36,818 nt of DNA from Dethiobacter sp. (GTDB lineage: Bacteria; Bacillota_D; Dethiobacteria; Dethiobacterales; Dethiobacteraceae). Of this stretch, positions 1 through 6,724 are shown piece after piece. A program made the position numbers and the translations under genes. The notes under the pieces are model-generated. The model saw only the letters and a program-made list of their open reading frames with translations. It did not search any database and was not told the DNA's origin. The stretch is from positions 1-36,818 of the forward strand of contig JAGXSQ010000151.1 in the NCBI GenBank assembly GCA_018333395.1. Direction: 5' to 3'. The number at the start of each line of letters is the position of its first letter. Within the stretch, counting starts at the first letter, position 1.

Positions 1-1
1 A

Positions 2-142
2 TTCACCCCTGCCGGCTGGCACGGTAAAATTGGTGAAGGTACGCTGGCTGACGCTATCCTTGACCGGATAGTCCACGATTCATACACAATCCTCATTGAC
101 GGTGAAGAGTCAATGCGTAAACGTAAAGGAGTTACAATCTAA
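2..142 (+). CDS. istB: IstB-like ATPase of an IS21-family element, C-terminal end only
   Basis: The window opens inside this gene, so only the last 46 codons are visible before a TAA at 140-142. The reading frame contains GEGTLADAILDRIVHDSY and ends ESMRKRKGVTI, which matches the C-terminal tail of IstB transposition helpers (usually a LADAILDRIVH segment and then a basic SMRKR tail). IstB is the AAA+ ATPase that works with the IstA transposase in IS21-type elements. The gene is followed directly by repeats typical of an IS21 right end, which supports the call. Whether the complete element, including istA, lies to the left cannot be seen. Confidence 0.85.
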   Translation, partial: FTPAGWHGKIGEGTLADAILDRIVHDSYTILIDGEESMRKRKGVTI

Positions 143-175
143 CAAAAGCGGATGGTCGCGAGCCATCTCAAAGAG

Positions 176-250
176 GTGGCTCTCTGACCGGAAGCATGGC
201 TCAATTTTACCGGAGGCGTGGCTCACTGGTCACCGGAATCGCGGCTCTAT
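176..250 (+). repeat. Right-end terminal direct repeats of the IS21-type element
   Basis: Three related units of about 17-21 bp follow one another at 176-192, 195-214 and 217-237. Each has the form TGGCTC, a variable stretch, then ACCGGA. A partial fourth unit (CGGCTC) starts at about 240. Multiple short terminal repeats next to istB are characteristic of IS21-family ends, where they serve as IstA binding sites. The exact outer boundary was not fixed; it should lie near 245-260. Confidence 0.7.
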
Positions 251-260
251 GACGCCGTAA

Positions 261-725
261 TATGCAAAGTGGAGAACAGGCATATTTGGTTTCTTTACAG
301 TTGGCTTTCTTTTTGTACTGATCTATCAGATTTTTGTGGGGCCTATTGGTGCCAACCCTGCTCCAAACTGGTTTTTCCTGCTCATGTTGCTACTGTTTCT
401 AGGAGTTACGATTAATTTTAGTAGACTGATCATCAGAATGACTCCTCAATCTATCGCTGTTAGTTATGGAATTTTTAAACACACAATCATCTGGGAGAAT
501 ATTGAGGACTGCTATTTAGATGGGGCTTCAGCCATTAGATATGGAGGTTGGGGCATACGCATAGGGAAAGTTGAGGGGAAATGGAGATTTGTATACAATG
601 TTATGGGGGGTCCTCGAGTTGTGCTATCATTCAAGAAAGGCAGATTTAGGGAGTTCGTGTTTTCAACTAAAAGTCCAGATGAAGTTATGAAGAAAATCAA
701 AGAACGGATAAGTAAAACAAAATGA
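261..725 (+). pseudogene. Membrane protein with PH-like C-terminal domain, 5' end lost next to the IS21 end
   Basis: The frame is open from 261, just after a TAA at 258-260, to the stop at 723-725. The first in-frame GTG is at 336, but that start would cut off an obvious hydrophobic helix encoded at about 280-335 (GFFTVGFLFVLIYQIF). A second hydrophobic helix follows (WFFLLMLLLFLGVTI), then a soluble region of about 90 residues with alternating strands (MTPQSIAVSYG, IIWENIEDCYL) and a final basic helix. This is the layout of small bacterial PH-like membrane proteins. No good start codon or ribosome binding site precedes the first helix, and the IS21 end abuts it. I infer that the 5' end was removed. 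If translated from GTG 336, the product would be a shortened 129-residue protein. Confidence 0.5.
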
Positions 726-1057
726 TCTCTCTCGTTTGCACTATCGCCTAACAGAGCGTATCTGGCTTTGGTGCTTTGCACTTTCGCCGGGCGGCGCATG
801 GAACACAACGTGAAAGAGCACAACGAGCGCCTGTTGCGCGTCACCGGCCGTGTCATTATGGGAGGTGTCGACATCGAAGAACGATAGAGAAAAAGCAAAT
901 TTCTATCTTTTTAAGTGACGCGCGACTTCTTAACCCCGAGTATACGGTATCACGTGACCCCGACGCGGGAAAGCGGCGTTCCGGTGGAGTTGATATTGTG
1001 CGCAATCAGGTAAAATAAGGACACAAGGAGGCGATCTAGAGGGGAATTATTCTGTAT
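726..1057. other. Gene-poor stretch with a possible gene remnant
   Basis: No convincing complete gene is present. A short frame from ATG 798 to TAG 887 (29 residues, ending RVIMGGVDIEER) looks like a real protein tail. The VIMGGVDI string recalls the C-terminal ends of LiaF-like cell-wall response proteins, but it is too short to assign. A good Shine-Dalgarno-like sequence (AAGGAGGCGAT, about 1024-1034) has no gene after it on the + strand. Together these suggest the debris of rearrangements. Confidence 0.35.
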
Positions 1058-2464
1058 CTAGTTTATCAGCCAAAATGGCATAAAAGTGATATTATTTTCG
1101 ACTTTCAATAAATCTTTAGTAATCAGTACGCCGTTCTTTGAATCAAACTTTTCAATAAACCCTTTTATGCCCCTCATATCTTTACCTGAAATACTATTCC
1201 TGTATTTAACCTCAATCGGCAATGTATCGGTTTTCTTATCAATAATAATATCGACTTCCTTGTTATTGTCTTTCCAATAATTCAAATTATAGAGCCTTTC
1301 TTCACAAAAAGCTCTTACGGTGCGTACCGAGCTATTTTCAACAAGTTGGCCCTCATCTTCAGCGGCTATATCATCCAGTCGCAGCAAAGCATTCCTGATG
1401 CCATTGTCTGTGATGTACAACTTTTTGTTTTTGCGAATTATTTTAGCAATATTTGTAGAGTAATTTTCCTGCACATTAACTAAAAAAGCGTTTGAAAGAT
1501 AATTGATATAACTTGAAACAGTGCTGAAATCAACACCAAGGGTCTGAGCCAATGTTGAAAAAGAATGTGCCTGCCCATCGTTATCAGCTATAAAGTACAA
1601 AAGCCTTTCGAGTATTTCCGGATTTTTAATGCTGTAAATACTGACTATATCTCTATAAAGCCCTCTTGTGATAATATCTTCAATCAACCTTTTCTGCCAT
1701 AGCATAACAACGCTCTCGTTAAAATATTCCGGATAACCGCCAACCAACAAGTACTCCTTAAGAATCTTCATCATTTGAATCTTGAACTCGTCATAATCAA
1801 ATCTGCCTTTCAATAGTTCCATTGCATATTCCTCAGGGCATTCAAAAAAAGATTGTTGCGGCATTTTTTCAAAAAATTCCTGTGCAGAATTCGTATTTTT
1901 ATAAACAGAGTAAAATCCGGCAAATTGTTTAAACGTAAGCGGCATCACCCTGATTTCTTCGATTCTTCCCATCAATGATTCTTTTGAGCCTTGAAACAAA
2001 TGAGTTGAGGACGAGCCGCTTATAATAAATTTGATTTTGATTTTCCGGTCAAAAAACGATTTAAGCCATAGTTGCCAATCTTTTATAACGTGTATCTCAT
2101 CAATTAAAACATAAACCTTCTCTGATACATCGATTAAATTTTCCCGAAGAATCTCGGCTTCATATGAATTAATTACATCACCCGGATTTGTATCCCCATT
2201 GAAAATCGCAGGTTCATCCCCGCTGAAAAATAGTATGTGGTCAGATTTAACGCCTTGCTTTAACAAATAATCAATAGTCTGAAAAAGCAAAGTTGATTTC
2301 CCAACTCTGCGCGGGCCGATAACTGCCAGTATTCTTTGGCTGTTAAGCGCTCTGACGATATGATTGAATTCATTTCTGACAGTTCTGTACAAAAAAGCAG
2401 GCTCCAATTTTCCTGTCTTCCACCAACGATTTGTTTTTTTAAGAAAAGCAGCTATTTTCTCCAT
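1058..2464 (-). CDS. AAA family ATPase with C-terminal DUF4143 / nuclease-like domain
   Basis: The product is 468 residues if it starts at ATG 2464, chosen because AAGGAG lies 8 nt upstream; ten more in-frame codons exist before it. A P-loop GPRRVGKST lies near residue 60 and a Walker B-type LIDEIH near residue 140, followed by the sensor region FIISGSSS. The C-terminal part contains EVDIIIDKK then LPIEVKY, a D-E-K pattern found in PD-(D/E)XK-like domains of the DUF4143 family. These proteins (COG1373-type) are common in Clostridia and archaea; their role is mostly unknown, although many occur in mobile or defence-associated regions. The gene is clearly more AT-rich than the core genes to its right and sits among insertion-sequence and pseudogene debris, so recent acquisition is likely. 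Confidence 0.85.
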   Translation of the reverse strand: MEKIAAFLKKTNRWWKTGKLEPAFLYRTVRNEFNHIVRALNSQRILAVIGPRRVGKSTLLFQTIDYLLKQGVKSDHILFFSGDEPAIFNGDTNPGDVINSYEAEILRENLIDVSEKVYVLIDEIHVIKDWQLWLKSFFDRKIKIKFIISGSSSTHLFQGSKESLMGRIEEIRVMPLTFKQFAGFYSVYKNTNSAQEFFEKMPQQSFFECPEEYAMELLKGRFDYDEFKIQMMKILKEYLLVGGYPEYFNESVVMLWQKRLIEDIITRGLYRDIVSIYSIKNPEILERLLYFIADNDGQAHSFSTLAQTLGVDFSTVSSYINYLSNAFLVNVQENYSTNIAKIIRKNKKLYITDNGIRNALLRLDDIAAEDEGQLVENSSVRTVRAFCEERLYNLNYWKDNNKEVDIIIDKKTDTLPIEVKYRNSISGKDMRGIKGFIEKFDSKNGVLITKDLLKVENNITFMPFWLIN

Positions 2465-2552
2465 TGTACCAACTCCTTGTGTTAATATTACCACATTTGC
2501 CGATTATATTCAATATTTATATGAAATTTTACGGGTTAAAACCAATAGAAGT

Positions 2553-3260
2553 GTCAGGATTGCTTTCTTCGAAGTTGCCCTCTTCGGCTTGGCCCCGCTG
2601 GCGGCGCTGGGCCTGATGACAGCGGCGCCCTGGCACTACTTTGCGCTGCTTCTGCCGCTTATCTATCTTTATCGGGTTGTGCCTGCCGCTTTGGGCGTTA
2701 CCTTGATCATGCTCCTGATGCGTATCTTGTCTCCCCGCCGCCTTTATCAGGTACTGGCAGTCGGAAATTTTCTGCTGGGCGGGTTATCATTGTATTTCTT
2801 CTTAGGTGGCCAACAAGCGCTGTTAGCCGGATGGGCCGTGCGACTTGCCGATGCGGAGCGTATTTTATGGGGCTTTCCTCCTTTGGCGGCTACGCGCGAT
2901 CTGATCCTTGGCCTGATGGGAGGAAACGTTGGCCTCTGGCTACCGCTAATTATGCTGCCGGGCAGTGTTATTGTGTTTATGGCCATGGTTTTAGCGATGA
3001 TAAAGCATCTCTATTTTCATAACCTTGAACGCCAGCAGACCGCGGAGAAGCGTTCACCGAAAAAGGTCTCGCCCAGTCAAGACACCGCAAGGGCAACCCG
3101 TGTCGCCAGGCTACCCTTGCTCTGGTTTCTTGTACGGGAGCATTGGAGGACAGCGTCGCGCAACCAGGAGATGTTCCAGGCAGGGATATCTTTCATCGTC
3201 CTGCTTCTCGTTTACGTGATCGCGTTGGAAAGGTTCGCCGGCGGTCTGCCAGTGATTGTA
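2553..3260 (+). pseudogene. ABC-2-like permease remnant, truncated at both ends
   Basis: An open frame encodes several hydrophobic helices (for example LAPLAALGLMTAAPWHYFAL and LIYLYRVVPAALGVTLIMLL), a basic cytoplasmic stretch (residues like KRSPKKVSPSQDTARATR) and a final helix ISFIVLLLVYVIALE. This resembles permease subunits of ABC exporters. There is no start codon with a ribosome binding site: the frame simply runs in from the AT-rich 5' flank of the neighbouring AAA ATPase gene. The 3' end runs without a stop into an antitoxin-like sequence. The base composition changes sharply at about 2550. I read it as an internal fragment of a larger gene; the exact permease family is uncertain. 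Confidence 0.55.
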
Positions 3261-3380
3261 ATGAATATGATAAACGTGACGGAAATAAGAAGGAACATCC
3301 GTGAGGTTCTTGCGGAGGTCATAAAAATAACAAAACCGGCCGTGATTCTCCAGCGCTCCAACGGACAATTCGCGATTTAA
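3261..3380 (+). pseudogene. Phd/YefM-like antitoxin fragment, in frame with the permease remnant
   Basis: From ATG 3261 (or 3267) the frame reads NVTEIRRNIREVLAEV and then KPAVILQRSNGQFAI before TAA at 3378-3380. The pattern 'VTE-R-N--EVL--V----PAVI-QR' is the N-terminal signature of Phd/YefM antitoxins, which normally continue with a G-K-P-V-A strand and about 40 more residues. Here the sequence diverges right after QRSNG and stops, so the toxin-binding half is missing. No toxin gene follows. Its fusion in frame to the permease remnant suggests that both came together by deletion. Confidence 0.5.
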
Positions 3381-3628
3381 AGCTTCCGGCTTGCCGGCAG
3401 TGCAAAATGTCTCCCTGACGGATGCTCTTGATTAGATTGGGGATCAGATTTGCATATCCTCAATCCAACAGACGTCTTGCTGCTTCCATCATAACCACTT
3501 TAACCAAAGCATAGCTCTTTATCTTTTTAACGTCAAGGAGACACCGGGCTGACAATCCCCGTAGCAACCTACCTGCTCAGCAGCAAAGTTGATGTGTCTT
3601 AAATCTTTCAAAATCTTACGCTTAATGC
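3381..3628. other. Non-coding stretch before the Fe-S/TetR/hypAB operon
   Basis: No gene was found. On the minus strand a short open stretch around 3530-3600 reads HINFAAEQVGCYGDC before a stop, which looks protein-like, and a further piece reads SYALVKVVMMEAARRLLD. They could be decayed coding sequence, but no family was recognised. Confidence 0.3.
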
Positions 3629-3658
3629 TTGACGTATAGACGACCGGTCTACTATAAT
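3629..3658 (+). promoter_or_regulatory. Sigma-A type promoter with palindromic operator
   Basis: A -35 box TTGACG (3629-3634) and a perfect -10 box TATAAT (3653-3658) are separated by 18 bp. The spacer contains the inverted repeat TAGAC-gaccg-GTCTA at 3637-3651, whose centre is the palindrome GACCGGTC. A palindrome between the two boxes is a classic repressor site. The TetR-family gene two positions downstream is the obvious candidate to bind it. As I recall, TAGACC/GGTCTA-type sites are known for the LmrA/QdoR and NemR TetR relatives. Confidence 0.75.
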
Positions 3659-3687
3659 AGCGGTAAGTAAAGTTACGGAGGTTGCTC

Positions 3688-4770
3688 ATGGATATTCACG
3701 AACAATTAAGAGAAATTCTGGATTCCCACCCGGCTACCGCGCCGAAAGCAAAGTCGATTGACGAAATACTTAAAATGCTTTTCACACCGCAAGAGGCCGC
3801 CATTGCTGTGAACATGAGCTATAAAGCAAAGAAGCCGGCGGCGATCGCGCAGAAGGCGGGACTTTCTGAGAGCGAAACGTCAAGGCATCTGGAAGCGATG
3901 GCTGATAAAGGAATTGTTATGTCGCGCCATAAAGATAACGAAAAGCTCTACGGGCTGGCGCCGCTTATCCCGGGTGTGTTTGAGTTTCCTTTTATGAAAG
4001 GTGAAAGCACACCAATGCGCAAACGTTTAGGTGAGCTGTGGGAAGAGTATCATCAAGAAGCGCTAGGCGCTTCTTTTGCCGGAAATCCCACCCCGCTGAT
4101 GCGGGTGGTGGCGGTGGAAAAATCAATTACTGCCCGGGAGCGGGTCCATCCGTATGAGGAAGTTAAAAGCTTCATTAATAGTGCCTCATTTATTGCGCTG
4201 GCAAAATGTGCCTGCAGAGTCAGTGTTGACGGTTGCGCTAAACCCAGGGAAGTATGTCTGATTTTCGGAAGCGCGGCGGAATTTCTGGTGGAACGTGGCT
4301 TTGCCCGTCAGATCAGTAAGGATGAAGGGATGAAAGTGCTGGATCTGGCGGAGGAAGCCGGTCTTGCACACACAAGCAACAACAGCGCGGATCGGGCCAA
4401 CCTCATCTGCAATTGCTGCCCCTGCTGCTGCACTGTTTTGCGCGGTAGAACCCGGCTTAAACATCCGCATGCTTTTGAGCCCAGCCGCTTCGAAGCTCAG
4501 GTGAGCACCGGCGAATGCACGGGATGTTCCATATGCGCCGATGAGCGCTGCCCGATGAAGGCGATAGAAATGTTTGATGATGTTGCCGTAATAAATGCGG
4601 CGGAATGCATCGGCTGCGGGCTCTGTGTTACCGGCTGTCCTGCCGGCGCTATAACTTTTACGGAAAGAGGACAGGCGCCCTCAACTCCGGCAACAGTTTC
4701 GGAAATGGGCATGAAAATACTGCAGGAAAAAGGCCGGCTGGATGCTTTTCTGAAAATAATGCAAAGCTGA
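3688..4770 (+). CDS. Winged-helix / 4Fe-4S double-cluster protein
   Basis: The product has 360 residues. The start is ATG 3688, 6 nt after GGAGG; an in-frame TTG two codons earlier is less likely. Residues 1-100 form an ArsR/MarR-like winged helix (AIAQKAGLSESETSRHLEAM, then DNEKLYGLAP). The middle holds cysteine groups CACRVSVDGC and CNCCPCCC. The C-terminal third is a ferredoxin-like domain with two clusters: CTGCSICADERCP has four residues instead of three before the last Cys, and CIGCGLCVTGCP is canonical. Such HTH plus ferredoxin proteins occur in anaerobes beside redox and hydrogenase genes; their function is not established. It could be a redox-sensing regulator or an electron carrier. 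It is the first gene of an operon with TetR, hypA and hypB. Confidence 0.8.
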   Translation: MDIHEQLREILDSHPATAPKAKSIDEILKMLFTPQEAAIAVNMSYKAKKPAAIAQKAGLSESETSRHLEAMADKGIVMSRHKDNEKLYGLAPLIPGVFEFPFMKGESTPMRKRLGELWEEYHQEALGASFAGNPTPLMRVVAVEKSITARERVHPYEEVKSFINSASFIALAKCACRVSVDGCAKPREVCLIFGSAAEFLVERGFARQISKDEGMKVLDLAEEAGLAHTSNNSADRANLICNCCPCCCTVLRGRTRLKHPHAFEPSRFEAQVSTGECTGCSICADERCPMKAIEMFDDVAVINAAECIGCGLCVTGCPAGAITFTERGQAPSTPATVSEMGMKILQEKGRLDAFLKIMQS

Positions 4771-4798
4771 AATGCCGCTGACTTAAGGAGATATATTA

Positions 4799-5380
4799 AT
4801 GACACAGCGCATTAGTCGCCAGGAAATTGTCCGCAAAGGCGCCGACCTGATTCACGAGCAGGGTTTTAGTGCCACGGGTATTCAGCAGGTTGTTGACGCG
4901 TGCGGTATTCCTAAAGGTTCTTTTTATCATTATTTTAAAAGCAAAGAGGATTTTGGGCTAGCGGTGATCGACTATTTCTCCGCGGTCATCAACAAAATCT
5001 TTAGCCGGCATCTGGGTGATAAAAATTATCCGCCGTTAATAAGACTGGAAAAGCTTTTTGAGCACTATGAAAAACTTTTTGAACAATCAGGCTGCGCTTT
5101 GGGCTGTCCTGTCGGCAATCTTTCTCTGGAGCTTGCCGATACCAACGAACGGCTGCGCGCGAATCTTAAAGAAGTGGTCAACAAGCTTATCATCCAGATT
5201 GAAGCGTGCCTGATGGAAGCAAAACAGGACCAATCAATACCTGTCGACCTGGAGACACAAGATACCGCGCGCTTCATTTTTCACGCCTTCGAAGGCGCTA
5301 TACTGCACTTGAAAGTAGAAAGAAATATCGTCCCGTACAGGGTGTTCCGCCGGTACATGATGGGATACCTGAAGAAGTGA
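4799..5380 (+). CDS. TetR-family transcriptional regulator (LmrA/NemR-like)
   Basis: The product has 193 residues and starts at ATG 4799, 9 nt after AAGGAG. The N-terminal 50 residues are a TetR helix-turn-helix (GFSATGIQQVVDACGIPKGS then FYHYFKSKEDF). The ligand-binding part contains GCALGCPVGNLSLELA, a cysteine-bearing segment seen in LmrA/QdoR- and NemR-type members. NemR uses such cysteines to sense electrophiles or oxidants, so redox or electrophile sensing is a reasonable guess here. It lies 28 bp after the Fe-S gene and 18 bp before hypA, so it is probably cotranscribed and represses its own promoter at 3629-3658. Confidence 0.9.
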   Translation: MTQRISRQEIVRKGADLIHEQGFSATGIQQVVDACGIPKGSFYHYFKSKEDFGLAVIDYFSAVINKIFSRHLGDKNYPPLIRLEKLFEHYEKLFEQSGCALGCPVGNLSLELADTNERLRANLKEVVNKLIIQIEACLMEAKQDQSIPVDLETQDTARFIFHAFEGAILHLKVERNIVPYRVFRRYMMGYLKK

Positions 5381-5398
5381 AAGAAGAGTGTTTACCGC

Positions 5399-5749
5399 AT
5401 GCATGAACTGCCGCTAACAGAAAGTATTTTGAATATTGTGCTCAAATATGCCGCCGGAAATGAGGCAAATCAGGTGTTGTCCATCCACATGCAAATTGGC
5501 GAGCTCAGCGATGTGGAGGAGGAATGGCTGCAGCGCTATTTTGATTATTTAAGCAAGGGCACTGTGGCCGAGGGAGCAAAGCTGAAGATAGAAAGAATGC
5601 CAGTCGTGGTACAATGCGTAGCCTGCCAGATGCTGTATGAGGTTCAGCCGGCGCAAATGGGAAGCCTTGTCTGTCCGGCATGCGGGGGGAAAAGCGGCAC
5701 GCTTGTTTCCGGCAGAGAGTACCATGTCAAAGCAATGGAGGTGCTGTAA
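5399..5749 (+). CDS. hypA: Hydrogenase/nickel-enzyme maturation protein HypA
   Basis: HypA carries nickel to hydrogenase and, in some organisms, urease or other nickel enzymes, working with the GTPase HypB. The 116-residue length is typical. The start ATG 5399 gives the conserved MHE N-terminus, whose His2 is the nickel ligand. The zinc site is visible as CVAC (residues about 73-76) and CPAC (about 91-94). The motif IGELSDVEEE matches the conserved IG-LS-VE segment. The stop codon overlaps the start of hypB (TAATG), indicating translational coupling. No hydrogenase, urease or CO dehydrogenase gene is in the window. Confidence 0.93.
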   Translation: MHELPLTESILNIVLKYAAGNEANQVLSIHMQIGELSDVEEEWLQRYFDYLSKGTVAEGAKLKIERMPVVVQCVACQMLYEVQPAQMGSLVCPACGGKSGTLVSGREYHVKAMEVL

Positions 5750-6417
5750 TGGCGGGTGTCAGGCTCATTGAAGTCAAAGAAAAAATTCTGGCCGACAATG
5801 CCAAGCTGGCCGAGGAATCCCGCGCACAGCTGCGCAAGAATAGAACAATGCTGCTGAACCTGATGTCTTCTCCGGGTTCGGGCAAGACTAGCCTGATTAT
5901 ACGTACCATGGAAGAGCTGAAAGGCAACGTAAATCTCGGTGTGATCGAAGCCGATATTGATTCCAGCATTGACGCGGAAAAAATCGCCGCTGGAGGCATT
6001 CCCGCCGTTCAGCTCAGAACAGGCGGTTTTTGTCATCTGGAGGCCGCCATGGTTAATCAGGGTCTAGACGCTCTGGCGGAACATAATCTGGATCTGATCA
6101 TCATCGAAAACATCGGCAATCTGGTCTGCCCGGCGGAATTTGATACCGGCGCGCATAAAAACGTGATGCTCTTAAGCGTTCCCGAAGGAGATGACAAACC
6201 GCTTAAATACCCACTCATGTTCTCTATTTGCGATCTTTTGCTGGTCAATAAAATTGATTATCTTTCTCTCAGTGAGTTTGATCTGAAGGCCTTGCGGGAG
6301 AGAGTTTTGAACCTTAATCCTCATATCATCATCCTGGAAATTTCCTGCAAAACCGGCGCGGGCATTGATTTATGGATAAACTGGCTGAAAGGTGAAATCG
6401 CCGCCTTTAAAAAATAA
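5749..6417 (+). CDS. hypB: Hydrogenase nickel-incorporation GTPase HypB
   Basis: The product has 222 residues from ATG 5749, which shares a base with the hypA stop. HypB is a SIMIBI-class GTPase that drives nickel delivery. Visible motifs are the P-loop SSPGSGKTSL (residues about 40-50), VIEADIDSSIDAE, ENIGNLVCPAEFDTG with the conserved G-domain Cys, and the base-specificity motif NKIDYL. The gene lacks the N-terminal Cys-rich and His-rich nickel-storage extension of some HypB proteins, as is usual in Firmicutes. A reading frame extends upstream to 5680, but that part is inside hypA. Confidence 0.95.
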   Translation: MAGVRLIEVKEKILADNAKLAEESRAQLRKNRTMLLNLMSSPGSGKTSLIIRTMEELKGNVNLGVIEADIDSSIDAEKIAAGGIPAVQLRTGGFCHLEAAMVNQGLDALAEHNLDLIIIENIGNLVCPAEFDTGAHKNVMLLSVPEGDDKPLKYPLMFSICDLLLVNKIDYLSLSEFDLKALRERVLNLNPHIIILEISCKTGAGIDLWINWLKGEIAAFKK

Positions 6418-6724
6418 CGCCGGAGACCGGCCTGTAAACCAACATCAAAGCTTACCGCGTCTTTGAGAATATGCCCTCTGATATGCGGTGGAGCTCCCTG
6501 AGGCACTGTTATTCTGTAACATCTATTATCTTCTTTTTTGGCGCAAAACGTACCCGTACTTTTCCCAAAAAAACTCCCCCTGACCAAACTTGAGCCATTA
6601 TACAACTGGCCAGCCGACAAAACAACCGCGCAGCGCTGTCTTGACTTCATCTGCTGCTTGTGACAATATCACTATATAGTAAACTTGACTGATTGCCTGG
6701 CAAAAAATCAGGGGAGAGAAGCAA
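6418..6724. other. Intergenic region before nadE
   Basis: No gene was recognised. Just after hypB there is a short inverted repeat GCCGG-aga-CCGGC (6419-6431) without a T tract, which is a weak terminator candidate at best. A perfect repeat GTGA-caata-TCAC lies at about 6660-6672. It is near a possible promoter for nadE (TTGACT 6641-6646, 17 bp, CAATAT 6664-6669). Both are suggestions only. Confidence 0.35.

Noticed and set aside
776..1018. 80-codon + strand frame
   Set aside because: Arginine-rich, compositionally odd translation without a ribosome binding site; the neighbouring frame at 798-887 looks more protein-like.
2364..2552. Start of the permease remnant at 2364
   Set aside because: This part is antisense to the AAA ATPase gene and its leader and shows no membrane-protein character.
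5399..6417. Complete hydrogenase maturation operon
   Set aside because: Only hypA and hypB are present; no hypC, D, E, F or hydrogenase subunits occur within the window.
6321..6650. Minus-strand frame of 109 codons between hypB and nadE
   Set aside because: It overlaps the end of hypB, has no ribosome binding site and no recognisable domain.
6418..6724. Riboswitch before nadE
   Set aside because: No known NAD-related or other riboswitch core was recognised, and no terminator/antiterminator pair is visible.
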